Below are positions 46,170 to 55,586 of a DNA stretch of 64,000 nt, one piece after another. Positions within the stretch are counted from its first letter, which is position 1. Each line of letters starts with the position of its first letter. Below the pieces are notes generated by a model that had not been told where the DNA came from, searched no databases, and saw nothing but the letters and a program-made list of their open reading frames with translations. The stretch is from Fusibacter paucivorans (GTDB taxonomy: Bacteria; Bacillota; Clostridia; Peptostreptococcales; Acidaminobacteraceae), in the NCBI RefSeq assembly GCF_018390735.1, contig NZ_JAHBCL010000021.1, positions 1 through 64,000 on the forward strand, written 5' to 3'. The position numbers and the translations under genes are program-made.

Positions 46170-47243
46170 ATGATGAAAAGAATGATGAGCATTTTATTAA
46201 TGTTAATGTTGGTGTTTTCTTTAACGGCGTGTAGCGGCGGCTCAGAGCCTGCGGCATCAACAAACGAAGGTGGCAGTGATGCACCGGCTAAGACGCGTGT
46301 TGCCATTGTATTTTCCGGCAATTTAGGTGACAAGTCGTACAATGACTCTTGTTACGCAGGTGCTTTAAAAGCACAGGAAGAATTTGACATTGAATTGAAA
46401 ACACTTGAAGGTACTGAAGCAGCAGAATGGGAAGCAAACTTCCTGGCAGTTGCAGAAGAAGGTTATGATCTGATTATCTGTTCTTCTTCAAACTTCGAAG
46501 AATACATGAAGGAACATTGTGCAAATTATCCTGATACAAAGTTTGCCGTTATCGACACGACGGTTGAAGGCGATAACATCGTATCTGTAAGCTTTGCACA
46601 AAATCAAGGATCATTCTTAGCAGGTGCGGCAGCAGCATTGTTTACAAAAATGAGTGATATCGAAGGCGTAAATGATGAAAATATCATTGGCTGGGTAGGC
46701 GGCATGGATATTCCTGTGCTCCACGATTTCTATACTGGTTATGAGCAAGGTGCAAAATATGTCGATCCTGATATTACAATTCTCCAGTCATTTGCAGGCA
46801 CTTGGAATGACCCGCTGAAAGGAAAAGAACTTACTTTAGCACAATATCAACAAGGTGCGGACGTCGTCATGAACGTTGCATCCGGTACCGGTACTGGTAT
46901 CTTAGAAGCGGCAACAGAAGCTGGCAAATATGCGATCGGCGTTGACCTCAATCAAGATGGCGATCAACCAGGTCACGTGTTGACTTCAATGCTCAAACGC
47001 GTTGATTCTGCTTGTTACCTGTTAATTCAATCCGTTGTTGAGGGTACATTTGAGGGTGGCTCTAAACAATATTTAACCATTGCCGACAACGGCGTAAGTT
47101 TAACCGACATGAGCGTTATGAAAGAAGCGCTTGGCGATCAGTTCCCGGATGAAATCCTCACAAAGATCCAAGAACTCCAAGATAAAATCGTCTCAGGTGA
47201 AATCGTCGTTGAAAATTATGAGGGATTTGGCCCGAATAATTAA
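46170..47243 (+). CDS. BMP-family nucleoside-binding lipoprotein
   Basis: Extracellular substrate-binding lipoprotein of 357 residues, family of BmpA/PnrA/TmpC. The signal peptide ends in the lipobox L-T-A-C with C21. Features of the family are G-N-L-G-D-K-S-Y-N-D near residue 50, A-x-x-x-Y-P-D-T-K-F-A-V-I-D and F-A-Q-N-Q-G-S-F-L-A-G-A-A-A. BMP proteins bind purine or other nucleosides at the membrane surface. GGAGG lies eight bases before the ATG. It heads an operon with an ABC ATPase, two permeases and a nucleoside hydrolase, which supports nucleoside as ligand. Confidence 0.93.
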   Translation: MMKRMMSILLMLMLVFSLTACSGGSEPAASTNEGGSDAPAKTRVAIVFSGNLGDKSYNDSCYAGALKAQEEFDIELKTLEGTEAAEWEANFLAVAEEGYDLIICSSSNFEEYMKEHCANYPDTKFAVIDTTVEGDNIVSVSFAQNQGSFLAGAAAALFTKMSDIEGVNDENIIGWVGGMDIPVLHDFYTGYEQGAKYVDPDITILQSFAGTWNDPLKGKELTLAQYQQGADVVMNVASGTGTGILEAATEAGKYAIGVDLNQDGDQPGHVLTSMLKRVDSACYLLIQSVVEGTFEGGSKQYLTIADNGVSLTDMSVMKEALGDQFPDEILTKIQELQDKIVSGEIVVENYEGFGPNN

Positions 47244-47264
47244 TAAATCCTTAATTTTCCCCAA

Positions 47265-47303
47265 GAAGGCAGGTTCGTTTACACAGCCTGCCTTCACTCT
47301 TTT
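47265..47303 (+). terminator. Intra-operon hairpin after the BMP gene
   Basis: GAAGGCAGG (47265-47273) pairs perfectly with CCTGCCTTC (47287-47295), followed by ACTCTTTT. The poor T run suggests partial termination, giving excess binding protein. A TATAAT at 47328-47333 downstream might add an internal promoter, but no -35 is evident. Confidence 0.6.
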
Positions 47304-47422
47304 CAAGTGTTTGGCGACTGAATTTTGTATAATGGAATCAGTGCGGTGCAAGTAAGTGAAAAAATGCCGCAAACGGTATAAAATAGCGTTAAAGCCAAAC
47401 ATGCATACATAGGAGGTGCAAC

Positions 47423-48952
47423 ATGAGTTCTTTTGTTGTAGAAATGAAGGGCATCAATAAAAATTTTGGTGAAGTCTGTGCCGTTAAAAACGGACATATA
47501 CAAGTTGAAAAAGGTGAAATTCACGCGTTGATTGGGGAAAACGGCGCTGGTAAATCAACAATGATGAAACTGCTCTACGGCCTATTCCCACATGATGCAG
47601 GCGATATATGGGTGTCAGAAAAACAAATAAAAAATATGACGCCAAAGCGTGCGATTGATCTTGGGATTGGTATGGTACATCAAGAATTTATGCTCGTCAA
47701 TGAATTGACGGTGCTTGAAAATATATTGTTAGGTTTTGAGCCCAAAAAAGGACTTACTGTTGATTTCGCCACTGGGCGTGCACAGGTTCAACAGTTTATT
47801 GACCAATACGGCCTTGATATTCAAATGGATAAGCGCATTCATCAGATTTCTGTCGGTGAAGCTCAGCGTGTCGAAATCATTAAGATCTTATCACGTGGCG
47901 CCGAGATTATTATTCTCGATGAGCCTACAGCCGTACTGACACCACAGGAAGCCGATGGCCTTTTCGAAATTTTAAAAAAATTAAAAGCCGACGGCAAATC
48001 TGTCATCTTTATTTCGCATAAACTAGATGAAGTGATGAAAATATCAGATCGTATTTCTGTCATGCGGCAAGGCGCTTACATTGGTACGGTTCAAAAGACT
48101 GAAACGAATCCTGCACAGCTTGCACAGATGATGATTGGTCGAGAGGTCTTCCTCAATATCAAGAAATCAGAAGTGAATTCAGGTGCAAAGGTGCTTGATG
48201 TTCAGGATCTCTGGACTTCCGGTGAAAAGGAAATCTCTAAGATCAGAGGAATCAGCTTTGAAGTGCATGAAGGCGAAATTCTTGGCATTGCCGGTATTGA
48301 CGGCAATGGACAAAGCGAATTGATAGAAGCGATCACGGGGCTTCGAAAAGTTGAAAAGGGAAAAGTTATACTCGCTGGCGAAGCAATTACGAATTTATCC
48401 GTGAGTAATATTCGGGCAAAGGGCATGACGCATATTCCAGAAGACAGGAATAAACGCGGCTTAAACCGCGCTCTTACAATTTGGGAGAATATCATCGCGA
48501 CGCATATAGGCGATCAGGCATTTTCAAAAAACAAAGTTTTATCTCTGCAGCATTCGATTGACTATGCCAATGAACTTGCAGAACAATTTGACATAAGGCC
48601 GAGGGATGTCACAATGCCGACTCAGTCATTGTCTGGCGGAAATGCGCAAAAGGTTGTTGTTGCAAGAGAAGTTGCCATGAATGGCAAACTGCTTGTCGCG
48701 TCTCAGCCGACGCGTGGGGTTGATATTGGGGCGATTGAATCCATTCGAAGTATCCTCGAAAAAGTAAAAGAACAGGGGACTGGCGTCCTGCTGGTTTCGG
48801 CAGATCTTGAAGAGATACTGTCGCTGTCCGACCGCATCATTGTTATGTTCGAAGGAAAGATTTCAGGAACGTTGACAGCTAGCGAAGCAACGGATACAAA
48901 GCTCGGCTACTTGATGATGGGCGGTAAAACAGAGGAGGCGGCACATGCGTGA
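47423..48952 (+). CDS. ABC transporter ATPase for nucleosides (two ATPase domains)
   Basis: Double ATP-binding protein of 509 residues. The first half has Walker A G-E-N-G-A-G-K-S-T, signature S-V-G-E-A-Q-R and Walker B I-I-I-L-D-E-P-T-A-V-L-T. The second half has a degenerate Walker A (G-I-D-G-N-G-Q-S-E) and signature L-S-G-G-N-A-Q-K, as usual for the RbsA/YufO group. H-Q-E-F-M-L-V-N-E-L-T-V-L-E-N-I-L-L-G is typical of the BMP-linked subtype. AGGAGG precedes the ATG. It powers uptake with the two permeases that follow; its last eight bases overlap the next gene. Confidence 0.95.
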   Translation: MSSFVVEMKGINKNFGEVCAVKNGHIQVEKGEIHALIGENGAGKSTMMKLLYGLFPHDAGDIWVSEKQIKNMTPKRAIDLGIGMVHQEFMLVNELTVLENILLGFEPKKGLTVDFATGRAQVQQFIDQYGLDIQMDKRIHQISVGEAQRVEIIKILSRGAEIIILDEPTAVLTPQEADGLFEILKKLKADGKSVIFISHKLDEVMKISDRISVMRQGAYIGTVQKTETNPAQLAQMMIGREVFLNIKKSEVNSGAKVLDVQDLWTSGEKEISKIRGISFEVHEGEILGIAGIDGNGQSELIEAITGLRKVEKGKVILAGEAITNLSVSNIRAKGMTHIPEDRNKRGLNRALTIWENIIATHIGDQAFSKNKVLSLQHSIDYANELAEQFDIRPRDVTMPTQSLSGGNAQKVVVAREVAMNGKLLVASQPTRGVDIGAIESIRSILEKVKEQGTGVLLVSADLEEILSLSDRIIVMFEGKISGTLTASEATDTKLGYLMMGGKTEEAAHA

Positions 48953-50018
48953 TTTTGGAAAAAGTTTAATCCGGTTTGCACTCATTATCGCATTGTCTTT
49001 GGTGATTGGCGCCATTTTTATTATGATAATTGGTGAAAATCCGATCTCCGCTTATGCGGCTTTAGTTAAAGGTGCCTTTGTCGGAAAACTAAATTTGGGC
49101 AAGACGCTGGCTAATTTCACACCACTAATGCTAACAGCACTGGCCTTTGCCGTTGGTGCAAAAGGCGGCGCCTTTAATGTCGGTGTTGAAGGTGAGGTCT
49201 TTCTCGGCGGGATCGCAGCGGCGTATATCGGCATACATTGGGGGTTCCTTCCAATGCCTATTCACCTATTGGCATGCTTTCTCGGTGCGATGATTGTTGC
49301 CGCAATGTGGGCATTTATCCCCGGGGCGTTAAAAGCATACTATGGGGTTAATGAAGTATGCAGCACCATTTTATTGAATTATGTGGCCTTTTATATAACG
49401 TCCTATCTAGTCAGTGGGCCAATGAGTGCAGGCGTTGCCAATGCGCAGTCAGATCCGGTGGCAGATCAGGTAAAGCTTTACCAGTTTATGAAACCGAGCA
49501 GTGCCAATGTCGGCATGTTTATCGCAATTATCGTTGGCATCATCGCAATTTGGATACTAAATAAAACGACTTTCGGTTACAAGATTAGAACCGTGGGACT
49601 CAATGCTTCACATGCAGAGTATGTGGGCATTAATCCTAAACACACCTTTGTCAAAACGATGATTTTCAGCGGCGTTTTGGGCGGCATCGCAGGCTGTATA
49701 GAAATTTTGGGCGTACACGGCTATTTCTTAAACAATTTTGCAGCGAATATAGGCTTTAACGGCATGTTGGCAGCGCTTGTGGTTAAAAACAATCTCATTT
49801 TAACGCCTTTTATGGCATTTTTCCTTGGCGCCTTAAAATCTGGAGCGTTAGGACTGCAACAGGCGACCAGTGTGCCAAAGTCCATCGTCGATACCATAAC
49901 GGCAGTGTTTATCATTATTGCAACAATGGACTTGCTGTTTCAATTTAAAAAGAAAAAACAAATTCAGCAGTCGGATGAACCGCTAAAACCTGAAGCGTCA
50001 CAAGAGAAGGAGGCGTAG
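48945..50018 (+). CDS. Nucleoside ABC transporter permease 1
   Basis: BPD_transp_2 family permease of 357 residues with about eight to ten membrane segments. It has the family block F-N-V-G-V-E-G-E-V-F-L-G-G-I-A-A-A-Y and the loop G-L-N-A-S-H-A-E-Y-V-G-I-N. The start codon lies eight bases inside the ATPase gene, with GAGGAGG upstream, so it is translationally coupled. A charged C-terminal tail ends the protein. It pairs with the next gene to form the channel. Confidence 0.93.
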   Translation: MRDFGKSLIRFALIIALSLVIGAIFIMIIGENPISAYAALVKGAFVGKLNLGKTLANFTPLMLTALAFAVGAKGGAFNVGVEGEVFLGGIAAAYIGIHWGFLPMPIHLLACFLGAMIVAAMWAFIPGALKAYYGVNEVCSTILLNYVAFYITSYLVSGPMSAGVANAQSDPVADQVKLYQFMKPSSANVGMFIAIIVGIIAIWILNKTTFGYKIRTVGLNASHAEYVGINPKHTFVKTMIFSGVLGGIAGCIEILGVHGYFLNNFAANIGFNGMLAALVVKNNLILTPFMAFFLGALKSGALGLQQATSVPKSIVDTITAVFIIIATMDLLFQFKKKKQIQQSDEPLKPEASQEKEA

Positions 50019-50020
50019 AC

Positions 50021-50983
50021 ATGACATTTGAAAAAATTATCAACTTATCCCTGATCTACGCAACACTTCGTTCTGCAACACCGATTATCTATGCGTCACT
50101 ATGTGCGGCGATTACACAGCAAGCAGACATTCTCAATATTGGCACGGAAGGCATCATGCTCACAGGGGCTTTTACCGCCGTTACGGTGAGCTATTTAACT
50201 GGCAGCTGGCTTCTTGCGGTTATTGTTGCAATGCTGGCAGGACTGGTAATGGCTTCTGTCATTGCAGTGGGACATTTAAAATATGGCGCTGAAATTACGG
50301 CGATCGGTATAGGTATCAATATGTTTGCACTGGCCTTTACCAAATATATGCTAAACAGCCTTTTAGGCAAAACAGGTTCGTTTACCGATCCAAAGATCAT
50401 TGGCATACCAAAGGTGCACCTAGCCTTTTTAGATAATTCTCCAGCACTGAACGAACTCTTTAACAATTGGGCGGTAACAGAGTGGTTCGCCTTTATACTC
50501 GTCGGTATTCTGACATTTGTCCTCTTTAAAACGGTTTGGGGGCTACGGCTGAGAGCTGTTGGCAAGTTCCCAATGGCAGCGCAAACCGCCGGGATTAATG
50601 TAACGGCAATGCGCTATCAGGCACTTGCGATTTCAGGACTCGTCGGTGGATTGGCCGGTGCCCATTTATCGCTTGGCTACAGCAAGATGTTCACAGAAAA
50701 TATGACCAATGGGCGAGGTTTTATGGGGGTTGCCGCAATGTTCTTCGGTGGCGCACATCCCGTATTGACAGCAATAGGATGCTTGGTCTTTGGCTTTGCC
50801 GATTCCATTGGTGCGAGACTTCAGGCATATGGCGTTCCTTCGCAGTTCGTCCTATTGATGCCGTATGTTGTAACCGTTGCCGTACTGGCTATATCAATGG
50901 CAACAAAACAATCCAGAGAGGCGCGCAAGAAAAGTGCGCTGATTACGACAGCACCTTCAACATTGACTGAAAAGAGAGGTTAA
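50021..50983 (+). CDS. Nucleoside ABC transporter permease 2
   Basis: Second BPD_transp_2 permease, 320 residues. The matching family block is L-N-I-G-T-E-G-I-M-L-T-G-A-F and the loop G-K-F-P-M-A-A-Q-T-A-G-I-N. It starts two bases after permease 1 with AAGGAGG placed inside the previous gene, so subunit synthesis is coupled. It is followed three bases later by the nucleoside hydrolase gene. Confidence 0.93.
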   Translation: MTFEKIINLSLIYATLRSATPIIYASLCAAITQQADILNIGTEGIMLTGAFTAVTVSYLTGSWLLAVIVAMLAGLVMASVIAVGHLKYGAEITAIGIGINMFALAFTKYMLNSLLGKTGSFTDPKIIGIPKVHLAFLDNSPALNELFNNWAVTEWFAFILVGILTFVLFKTVWGLRLRAVGKFPMAAQTAGINVTAMRYQALAISGLVGGLAGAHLSLGYSKMFTENMTNGRGFMGVAAMFFGGAHPVLTAIGCLVFGFADSIGARLQAYGVPSQFVLLMPYVVTVAVLAISMATKQSREARKKSALITTAPSTLTEKRG

Positions 50984-50986
50984 AGG

Positions 50987-51937
50987 ATGAGCCAAGAAAA
51001 TAGAAAACCGACACCGATTATTTTAGACTGTGATCCGGGACACGATGACGCCATTGCCATTATGTTGGCGGGCGGTCATCCTGCCATTGATTTAAAGGGT
51101 ATTACCGTGGTTGCCGGCAATCAGACGCTTGAAAAAACCGTTAACAATGCTTTAAACGTCTGTCAGCATTTGGCGATTGACGTGCCCGTTTTTGCTGGCT
51201 GTGATCGCCCCATGGTGAGGGCTAAGCAAGTTATTGCAGATGATATTCACGGCGAAACCGGTCTTGACGGCCCTGTTTTTGCTCCGAGAACGAAGACGGC
51301 AGAAGCAATGCATGCGGTGATGTATATTATTGAAACACTAAAGGCTTCTGTCGAACCGATGACACTCGTTGCGACGGGACCGCTTACCAATTATGCAATG
51401 GCACTTCGCATGGCACCGGACATTATTGAAAAAATTGACCGCTTTGTGATTATGGGCGGCAGTTTACAACACGGTAATGTGACCCCGGCAGCAGAATTTA
51501 ATATTCTTGCAGATGCAGAAGCGGCGCATATTGTTTTCAGCGCAGGCAAAAAAGTCGTCATGGTAGGGCTGGATGTAACGCGAAAAGTCCTTTGCCTGCC
51601 CAGTGTTGTTGAAAAAATGCGCGTAGAAGGCAATGTTGCTTCAAAATTATTTGTTGACTTAATGTCCTTTTTCAACAAAACGCAAAAAGAAGTTTTTGGA
51701 TGGGAAGGCGGCCCTTTACATGATCCCGTCACAATTGCCTATTTAATCAATCCATCTATTCTTGAACTTCAGTCCATGGTAACAGAAATTGACTACAGTC
51801 AGGGACCAAGTTATGGTCGAACAAACTGTGACCTATTCGGATTTTCAAAAGAACCGCATAATTCAGAGGTTGCAATGAATGTTGACGTCGAGGCATTTTG
51901 GCAAGTGATTAGAGAGGGCATCGCCTGTTATGAATAA
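50987..51937 (+). CDS. Inosine/uridine-type nucleoside hydrolase
   Basis: Cytoplasmic hydrolase of 316 residues that splits ribonucleosides into base and ribose. The calcium-binding N-terminus I-L-D-C-D-P-G-H-D-D-A is intact. A-T-G-P-L-T-N, a block containing P-A-A-E-F-N-I-L-A-D-A-E-A-A, and the catalytic H-D in G-G-P-L-H-D-P-V are also present. Base preference cannot be read from this. It sits directly behind the nucleoside transporter and upstream of a ribokinase-like gene, so imported nucleosides would be cut and the ribose phosphorylated. Confidence 0.94.
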   Translation: MSQENRKPTPIILDCDPGHDDAIAIMLAGGHPAIDLKGITVVAGNQTLEKTVNNALNVCQHLAIDVPVFAGCDRPMVRAKQVIADDIHGETGLDGPVFAPRTKTAEAMHAVMYIIETLKASVEPMTLVATGPLTNYAMALRMAPDIIEKIDRFVIMGGSLQHGNVTPAAEFNILADAEAAHIVFSAGKKVVMVGLDVTRKVLCLPSVVEKMRVEGNVASKLFVDLMSFFNKTQKEVFGWEGGPLHDPVTIAYLINPSILELQSMVTEIDYSQGPSYGRTNCDLFGFSKEPHNSEVAMNVDVEAFWQVIREGIACYE

Positions 51938-53186
51938 ATTGAGAGCATTCCTATATGAGAATCAAGAAGCCTATTTGAAACCGCTTTACAACTTAGTTGC
52001 CTGTGATACGCAGGTGGTGGGACACGGCATCTTAGGCGGCCATGAAAAAAATGGTCAGGTCTATTTAAAATCACTGTTTGAATCCATGGGGGGCGCGGAA
52101 ATTGTTGAAGACCCCATGTCTGAAACCGTGCTTAAAAAAGCAGTTCAAATGTATCAGGAAGGTAATTTAGGACACGATCAAACGGATCGCTACAACCTCT
52201 ATGCGCATTTTGAAGGGACTTCCCCTAAACGATTAATTTTTAATGGTCATGTAGATACGATGCCGATCGGTGAAGCAGATGCTTGGCAGTATCCGCCGAT
52301 TCATGCCACACTTGACGGCGATCGCATTTACGGCCTTGGCGTCTGTGATATGAAAGGCGGTCTAACGGCGGCAACTATGGCTGTGAAACTGTTAAAAGAT
52401 GCAGGACGCGCTTTGCCATGCCATGTAACCATCACATCTGTTGTGGATGAAGAAGGCGGCGGCAATGGGTCGATACAGGCAGCGATGAATGGCATTAAAG
52501 GTGATGGACTCGTCGTCTGTGAACCGACGAGTGGGGCACTGATTTTGGCGCACATGGGATTTGTATTTTTCCGCGTTAGCATTAAAGGACGTGCCAATCA
52601 TTCCGGTGCAAAATGGCTTGGCGTCAGTGCAATTGAAAAGGCCATGAAGATGATGGCCGAACTGGAAGCACTTGAGAACGACTGGCAGCTTGCCTATGAC
52701 CATCCGCTGCTGCCAAAGCCAAGTATGAACGTCGGTACGATTCACGGCGGTTCAGCTGCGTCAACGGTTGCAGGAAGCTGTACATTTGAAGTGTGTATTC
52801 ATTATCATCCTAACACCATGAGCCATGCGCAGGTGGAAGCTGCCTTTATGAACGCGATTGATTTAGATGATCCGTGGCTGAAAGCAAATCCGCCGACTGT
52901 AACCATGTACCAGGCGGGTGGTGCCTATGAGATGCCGATGGATGATTCATTTGTAAAGTGTTTTCAGGAAGCATCAAAAGCGGTAAAAGGACATGAAGCG
53001 GTGATCGAAGGATCGCCTGCCGGCTGTGATTCGAGAATTTGGCAGAACATAGCGGGCGTGCCTACGATACAATTTGGACCGGGCAATCTGGCACAGTGTC
53101 ATGCCGTTAATGAATACTTATCAAAATCGGCTTATCTTGAGAGCATACTGGTTTATGCCTCGCTGATTGAACAGTTTGGCAAGTAA
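51930..53186 (+). CDS. M20 family metallohydrolase 1 (ArgE/DapE type)
   Basis: Dizinc hydrolase of 418 residues. Ligand motifs visible are F-N-G-H-V-D-T-M-P, G-V-C-D-M-K-G-G, V-V-D-E-E-G-G-G-N-G and the late C-H-A-V-N-E. The lid domain lies in between. Relatives remove acyl or carbamoyl groups from amino acids or cleave amides; allantoate amidohydrolases belong to the same superfamily. Its ATG overlaps the nucleoside hydrolase stop by eight bases and has no close SD, so it depends on coupling. The substrate is unknown, and a second M20 gene lies 1.1 kb on. Confidence 0.88.
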   Translation: MNKLRAFLYENQEAYLKPLYNLVACDTQVVGHGILGGHEKNGQVYLKSLFESMGGAEIVEDPMSETVLKKAVQMYQEGNLGHDQTDRYNLYAHFEGTSPKRLIFNGHVDTMPIGEADAWQYPPIHATLDGDRIYGLGVCDMKGGLTAATMAVKLLKDAGRALPCHVTITSVVDEEGGGNGSIQAAMNGIKGDGLVVCEPTSGALILAHMGFVFFRVSIKGRANHSGAKWLGVSAIEKAMKMMAELEALENDWQLAYDHPLLPKPSMNVGTIHGGSAASTVAGSCTFEVCIHYHPNTMSHAQVEAAFMNAIDLDDPWLKANPPTVTMYQAGGAYEMPMDDSFVKCFQEASKAVKGHEAVIEGSPAGCDSRIWQNIAGVPTIQFGPGNLAQCHAVNEYLSKSAYLESILVYASLIEQFGK

Positions 53187-53242
53187 AGCAGTGATGTACA
53201 TGCGACGCTATGCTGTTATAAGTGAAGACGCAATGAACAAAG

Positions 53243-53313
53243 GATAATCTAAGTCAAACGATAATATCCGTCAAAGACAATCTGAGTCAAAGACAATCTA
53301 AGTCAAAGATAAT
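53243..53313 (+). repeat. 16-bp tandem repeat array (about 4.5 units)
   Basis: Units with consensus GAYAATCTAAGTCAAA begin at 53243 (17 bp), 53260, 53276 and 53292 (16 bp each), with a partial fifth at 53308. Units 3 and 4 differ at one base; unit 2 is the most diverged. It lies in the 261-bp gap between the M20 gene and the GATase1-like gene, with no reading frame over it. It may be an array of direct binding sites or replication slippage. Confidence 0.85.
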
Positions 53314-53324
53314 TATGAATTTAA

Positions 53325-53358
53325 AACAGTTTAAGCAAACGCTTAGATGACAACTGTT
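53325..53358. promoter_or_regulatory. Nested inverted repeat, operator-like
   Basis: AACAGTT (53325-53331) and AACTGTT (53352-53358) enclose TAAGC-AAAC-GCTTA (53332-53345), itself an inverted repeat with LacI-like character. It lies about 90 bp before the GATase1-like gene. It could be an operator for an internal promoter or an RNA hairpin. Confidence 0.4.
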
Positions 53359-53447
53359 AAGATATTGAAAATGAGCATAACTTTGGGCAGAGCATAAGCT
53401 AAAATGCTTTTGCACGAAAGCACCCTATAAATGATAAGGAGAATGAT

Positions 53448-54197
53448 ATGAAAAGTAAGCGTATTTTGTTGGCTGGGGAATCATGGATGAGTTATACCAC
53501 ACATGTTAAAGGATTTGACAGTTTTTATACTTCGACATATGAAACCGGCGAAAAATGGTTAAAGGCGGCACTGGAAGCCGGCGGCTGTGAAGTGACATTT
53601 ATGCCGAATCATTTGGCGATGACAGAGTTCCCTTTTACACTGGAAGAACTCAAAGCCTATGATTGTATCATTCTTTCGGATATTGGTGCCAATACGCTTT
53701 TACTGCCGGTACCAACTTTTACGAGAAGCGAAGTGAAACCAAACCGCTGTAATCTCTTAAAAGAGTATGTGCTCTCAGGCGGCGGTCTTGTAATGGTTGG
53801 CGGCTATCTGACTTTCTCAGGTGTTGATGCAAAGGGTAAATGGCAGGATACAGCAGTTCAAGAAGTATTGCCGGTTCAAATACTGAGTACAGATGACCGC
53901 ATGGAACATTGCGAAGGTGTAGTGCCGACTGTTCAAAAACAGCATGAAGTGATTGACGGTATTCCGGCTGAATGGCCGCATCTTTTAGGCTACAACAAGA
54001 CGGTTGCAAAACCGGATGCAGAAGTACTGGTGACAGTGGGTGAAGATCCGCTTATTGCACTAGGTAAATATGGTGAAGGCAGAAGTGCTGTCTTTACATC
54101 GGACTGTGCTCCACACTGGGCGCCGCCGGAGTTTGTCTCATGGGAATATTATGACAAAATGTGGCAAGGCTTGGTAAATTGGGTTATAATGAAGTAA
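53448..54197 (+). CDS. GATase1-like protein (PF07090-type, unknown function)
   Basis: Cytoplasmic protein of 249 residues similar to putative glutamine amidotransferase-like proteins of the DUF1355/PF07090 family. The start R-I-L-L-A-G-E-S-W, the block Y-D-C-I-I-L-S-D-I-G-A-N-T-L-L, L-L-K-E-Y-V-L-S-G-G-G-L-V-M-V-G-G-Y-L-T-F-S-G and the C-terminal T-S-D-C-A-P-H-W-A-P-P-E-F fit the family. A class I GATase nucleophile elbow G-x-C-x-G is absent, so amidotransferase activity is doubtful. It lies between two M20 hydrolase genes in the nucleoside cluster and may act with them. Confidence 0.75.
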   Translation: MKSKRILLAGESWMSYTTHVKGFDSFYTSTYETGEKWLKAALEAGGCEVTFMPNHLAMTEFPFTLEELKAYDCIILSDIGANTLLLPVPTFTRSEVKPNRCNLLKEYVLSGGGLVMVGGYLTFSGVDAKGKWQDTAVQEVLPVQILSTDDRMEHCEGVVPTVQKQHEVIDGIPAEWPHLLGYNKTVAKPDAEVLVTVGEDPLIALGKYGEGRSAVFTSDCAPHWAPPEFVSWEYYDKMWQGLVNWVIMK

Positions 54198-54295
54198 TTG
54201 CAACGATTGTGGCAGAATGATAAATTGATTTAAATGATGCAGAAATACACTGGAGATTTGTATGGAGAGGTCTATAGATGGAGGAGTAAACAACC

Positions 54296-55495
54296 ATGAG
54301 TATCACAAATCATATGCCTGAAAGTGCCAAAGACCTTTTATTGGCGCTCTTAGGCAAACCATCCGTCAACGGTGCTGAAAATGAAGCGGCAATTGCGTCG
54401 TATATCTGTGATTACCTGACAGCAAACGGTATTGATGCCGTATGTGAGCACGTGGCACCTGGTAGGGCGAATGCTGTCGCATTGATCGAAGGGTGTGATA
54501 ACGGTCAAACCGTCGTCTGGAACGGTCATCTGGATACGGTGCCCTATGGTGATTTAAACGCATGGCATTCTGCTCCGGATCAGCCGCTGATATTGGAAGA
54601 TCGTGTTGTCGCCAGAGGCAGCAGCGATATGAAGGGCGGACTTGCCGTTATGCTGTATACACTGGTTAAAATGCATGCGCTCGGTATTCGGCCTGCTTAT
54701 AATATATTATTCTTGGCAACTTGCGATGAAGAGCGAGGCGGGATTGGTGCGATGCATTTTTGTAAGCAGCACGAGATGGCAAAGATGCATCATCTGTTAA
54801 TTGCCGAACCGACGGGATGTCAACTGGGGATTGCACAAAAGGGCTGTCTGTGGCTTGACTTGCATGTCCAAGGCGCAACAAGCCATGGCGCATATCCAGA
54901 GAAGGGCGTTAATGCTCTGGTGCTTGGAACATTAATATATCAGCATCTCAAAACTGTCTTCGAGGTAGATCGCCATGCGCTGTTAGGGCATTCAACGGTA
55001 ACACTGACCAAATTAAATGGCGGCATTGCCACGAATATGGTACCGGATCAATGTGAGATGTCATTGGATATTCGATTGACGCCTGCCTATCAAAGCAGTC
55101 AGGTGTGTACTGTACTGGAAGATTATATCAACCAACAATTAATGGCAGAATATCCAGGTGCCTCAGTTTTTTGGCAAATTGTGAATGATCGCATGGCGAT
55201 TGGGCTTTCAGAAACACATAAACTCTATCGTCAATATCAATCTATTCAAGAGGCAATTACGACTGCTGAGATGTATTCAATAGATGAAGCCAACAATAAT
55301 ATTGCACCAGTGGGGGTTCGATATTTTACAGATGCTTCCGTGCTGATAAAATCGTATCCGGATATCCCGGTAATATTGTATGGCCCAGGTAGAGCGGCGT
55401 TGGCGCACCAGCCGAATGAGGCCCTCTATTGGACAGACTTTGAAAGGGCGCTGGCGTTTTATGAAAAGATTTATCAAATGCCGCTGATAAACTGA
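54296..55495 (+). CDS. M20 family metallohydrolase 2 (ArgE/DapE type)
   Basis: Second M20 enzyme of the cluster, 399 residues, clearly different from the first. Ligand motifs are W-N-G-H-L-D-T-V-P-Y-G-D, S-S-D-M-K-G-G-L, C-D-E-E-R-G-G-I-G and the late L-A-H-Q-P-N-E. The lid-domain dimerisation signature G-A-T-S-H-G-A-Y-P-E-K-G-V-N-A is clear. GGAGG precedes the ATG. Substrate unknown; deacetylase, carbamoyl hydrolase and dipeptidase activities are all possible. It is the last enzyme gene before the LacI regulator. Confidence 0.88.
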   Translation: MSITNHMPESAKDLLLALLGKPSVNGAENEAAIASYICDYLTANGIDAVCEHVAPGRANAVALIEGCDNGQTVVWNGHLDTVPYGDLNAWHSAPDQPLILEDRVVARGSSDMKGGLAVMLYTLVKMHALGIRPAYNILFLATCDEERGGIGAMHFCKQHEMAKMHHLLIAEPTGCQLGIAQKGCLWLDLHVQGATSHGAYPEKGVNALVLGTLIYQHLKTVFEVDRHALLGHSTVTLTKLNGGIATNMVPDQCEMSLDIRLTPAYQSSQVCTVLEDYINQQLMAEYPGASVFWQIVNDRMAIGLSETHKLYRQYQSIQEAITTAEMYSIDEANNNIAPVGVRYFTDASVLIKSYPDIPVILYGPGRAALAHQPNEALYWTDFERALAFYEKIYQMPLIN

Positions 55496-55586
55496 TGGCG
55501 ATAATGGCTATGGCATAATGCCTGAGAATAGTAAGTGTTAAACAGTATTGGAGAAAGTGAAAACTAGGGAGGTTTTGTAGCATACA

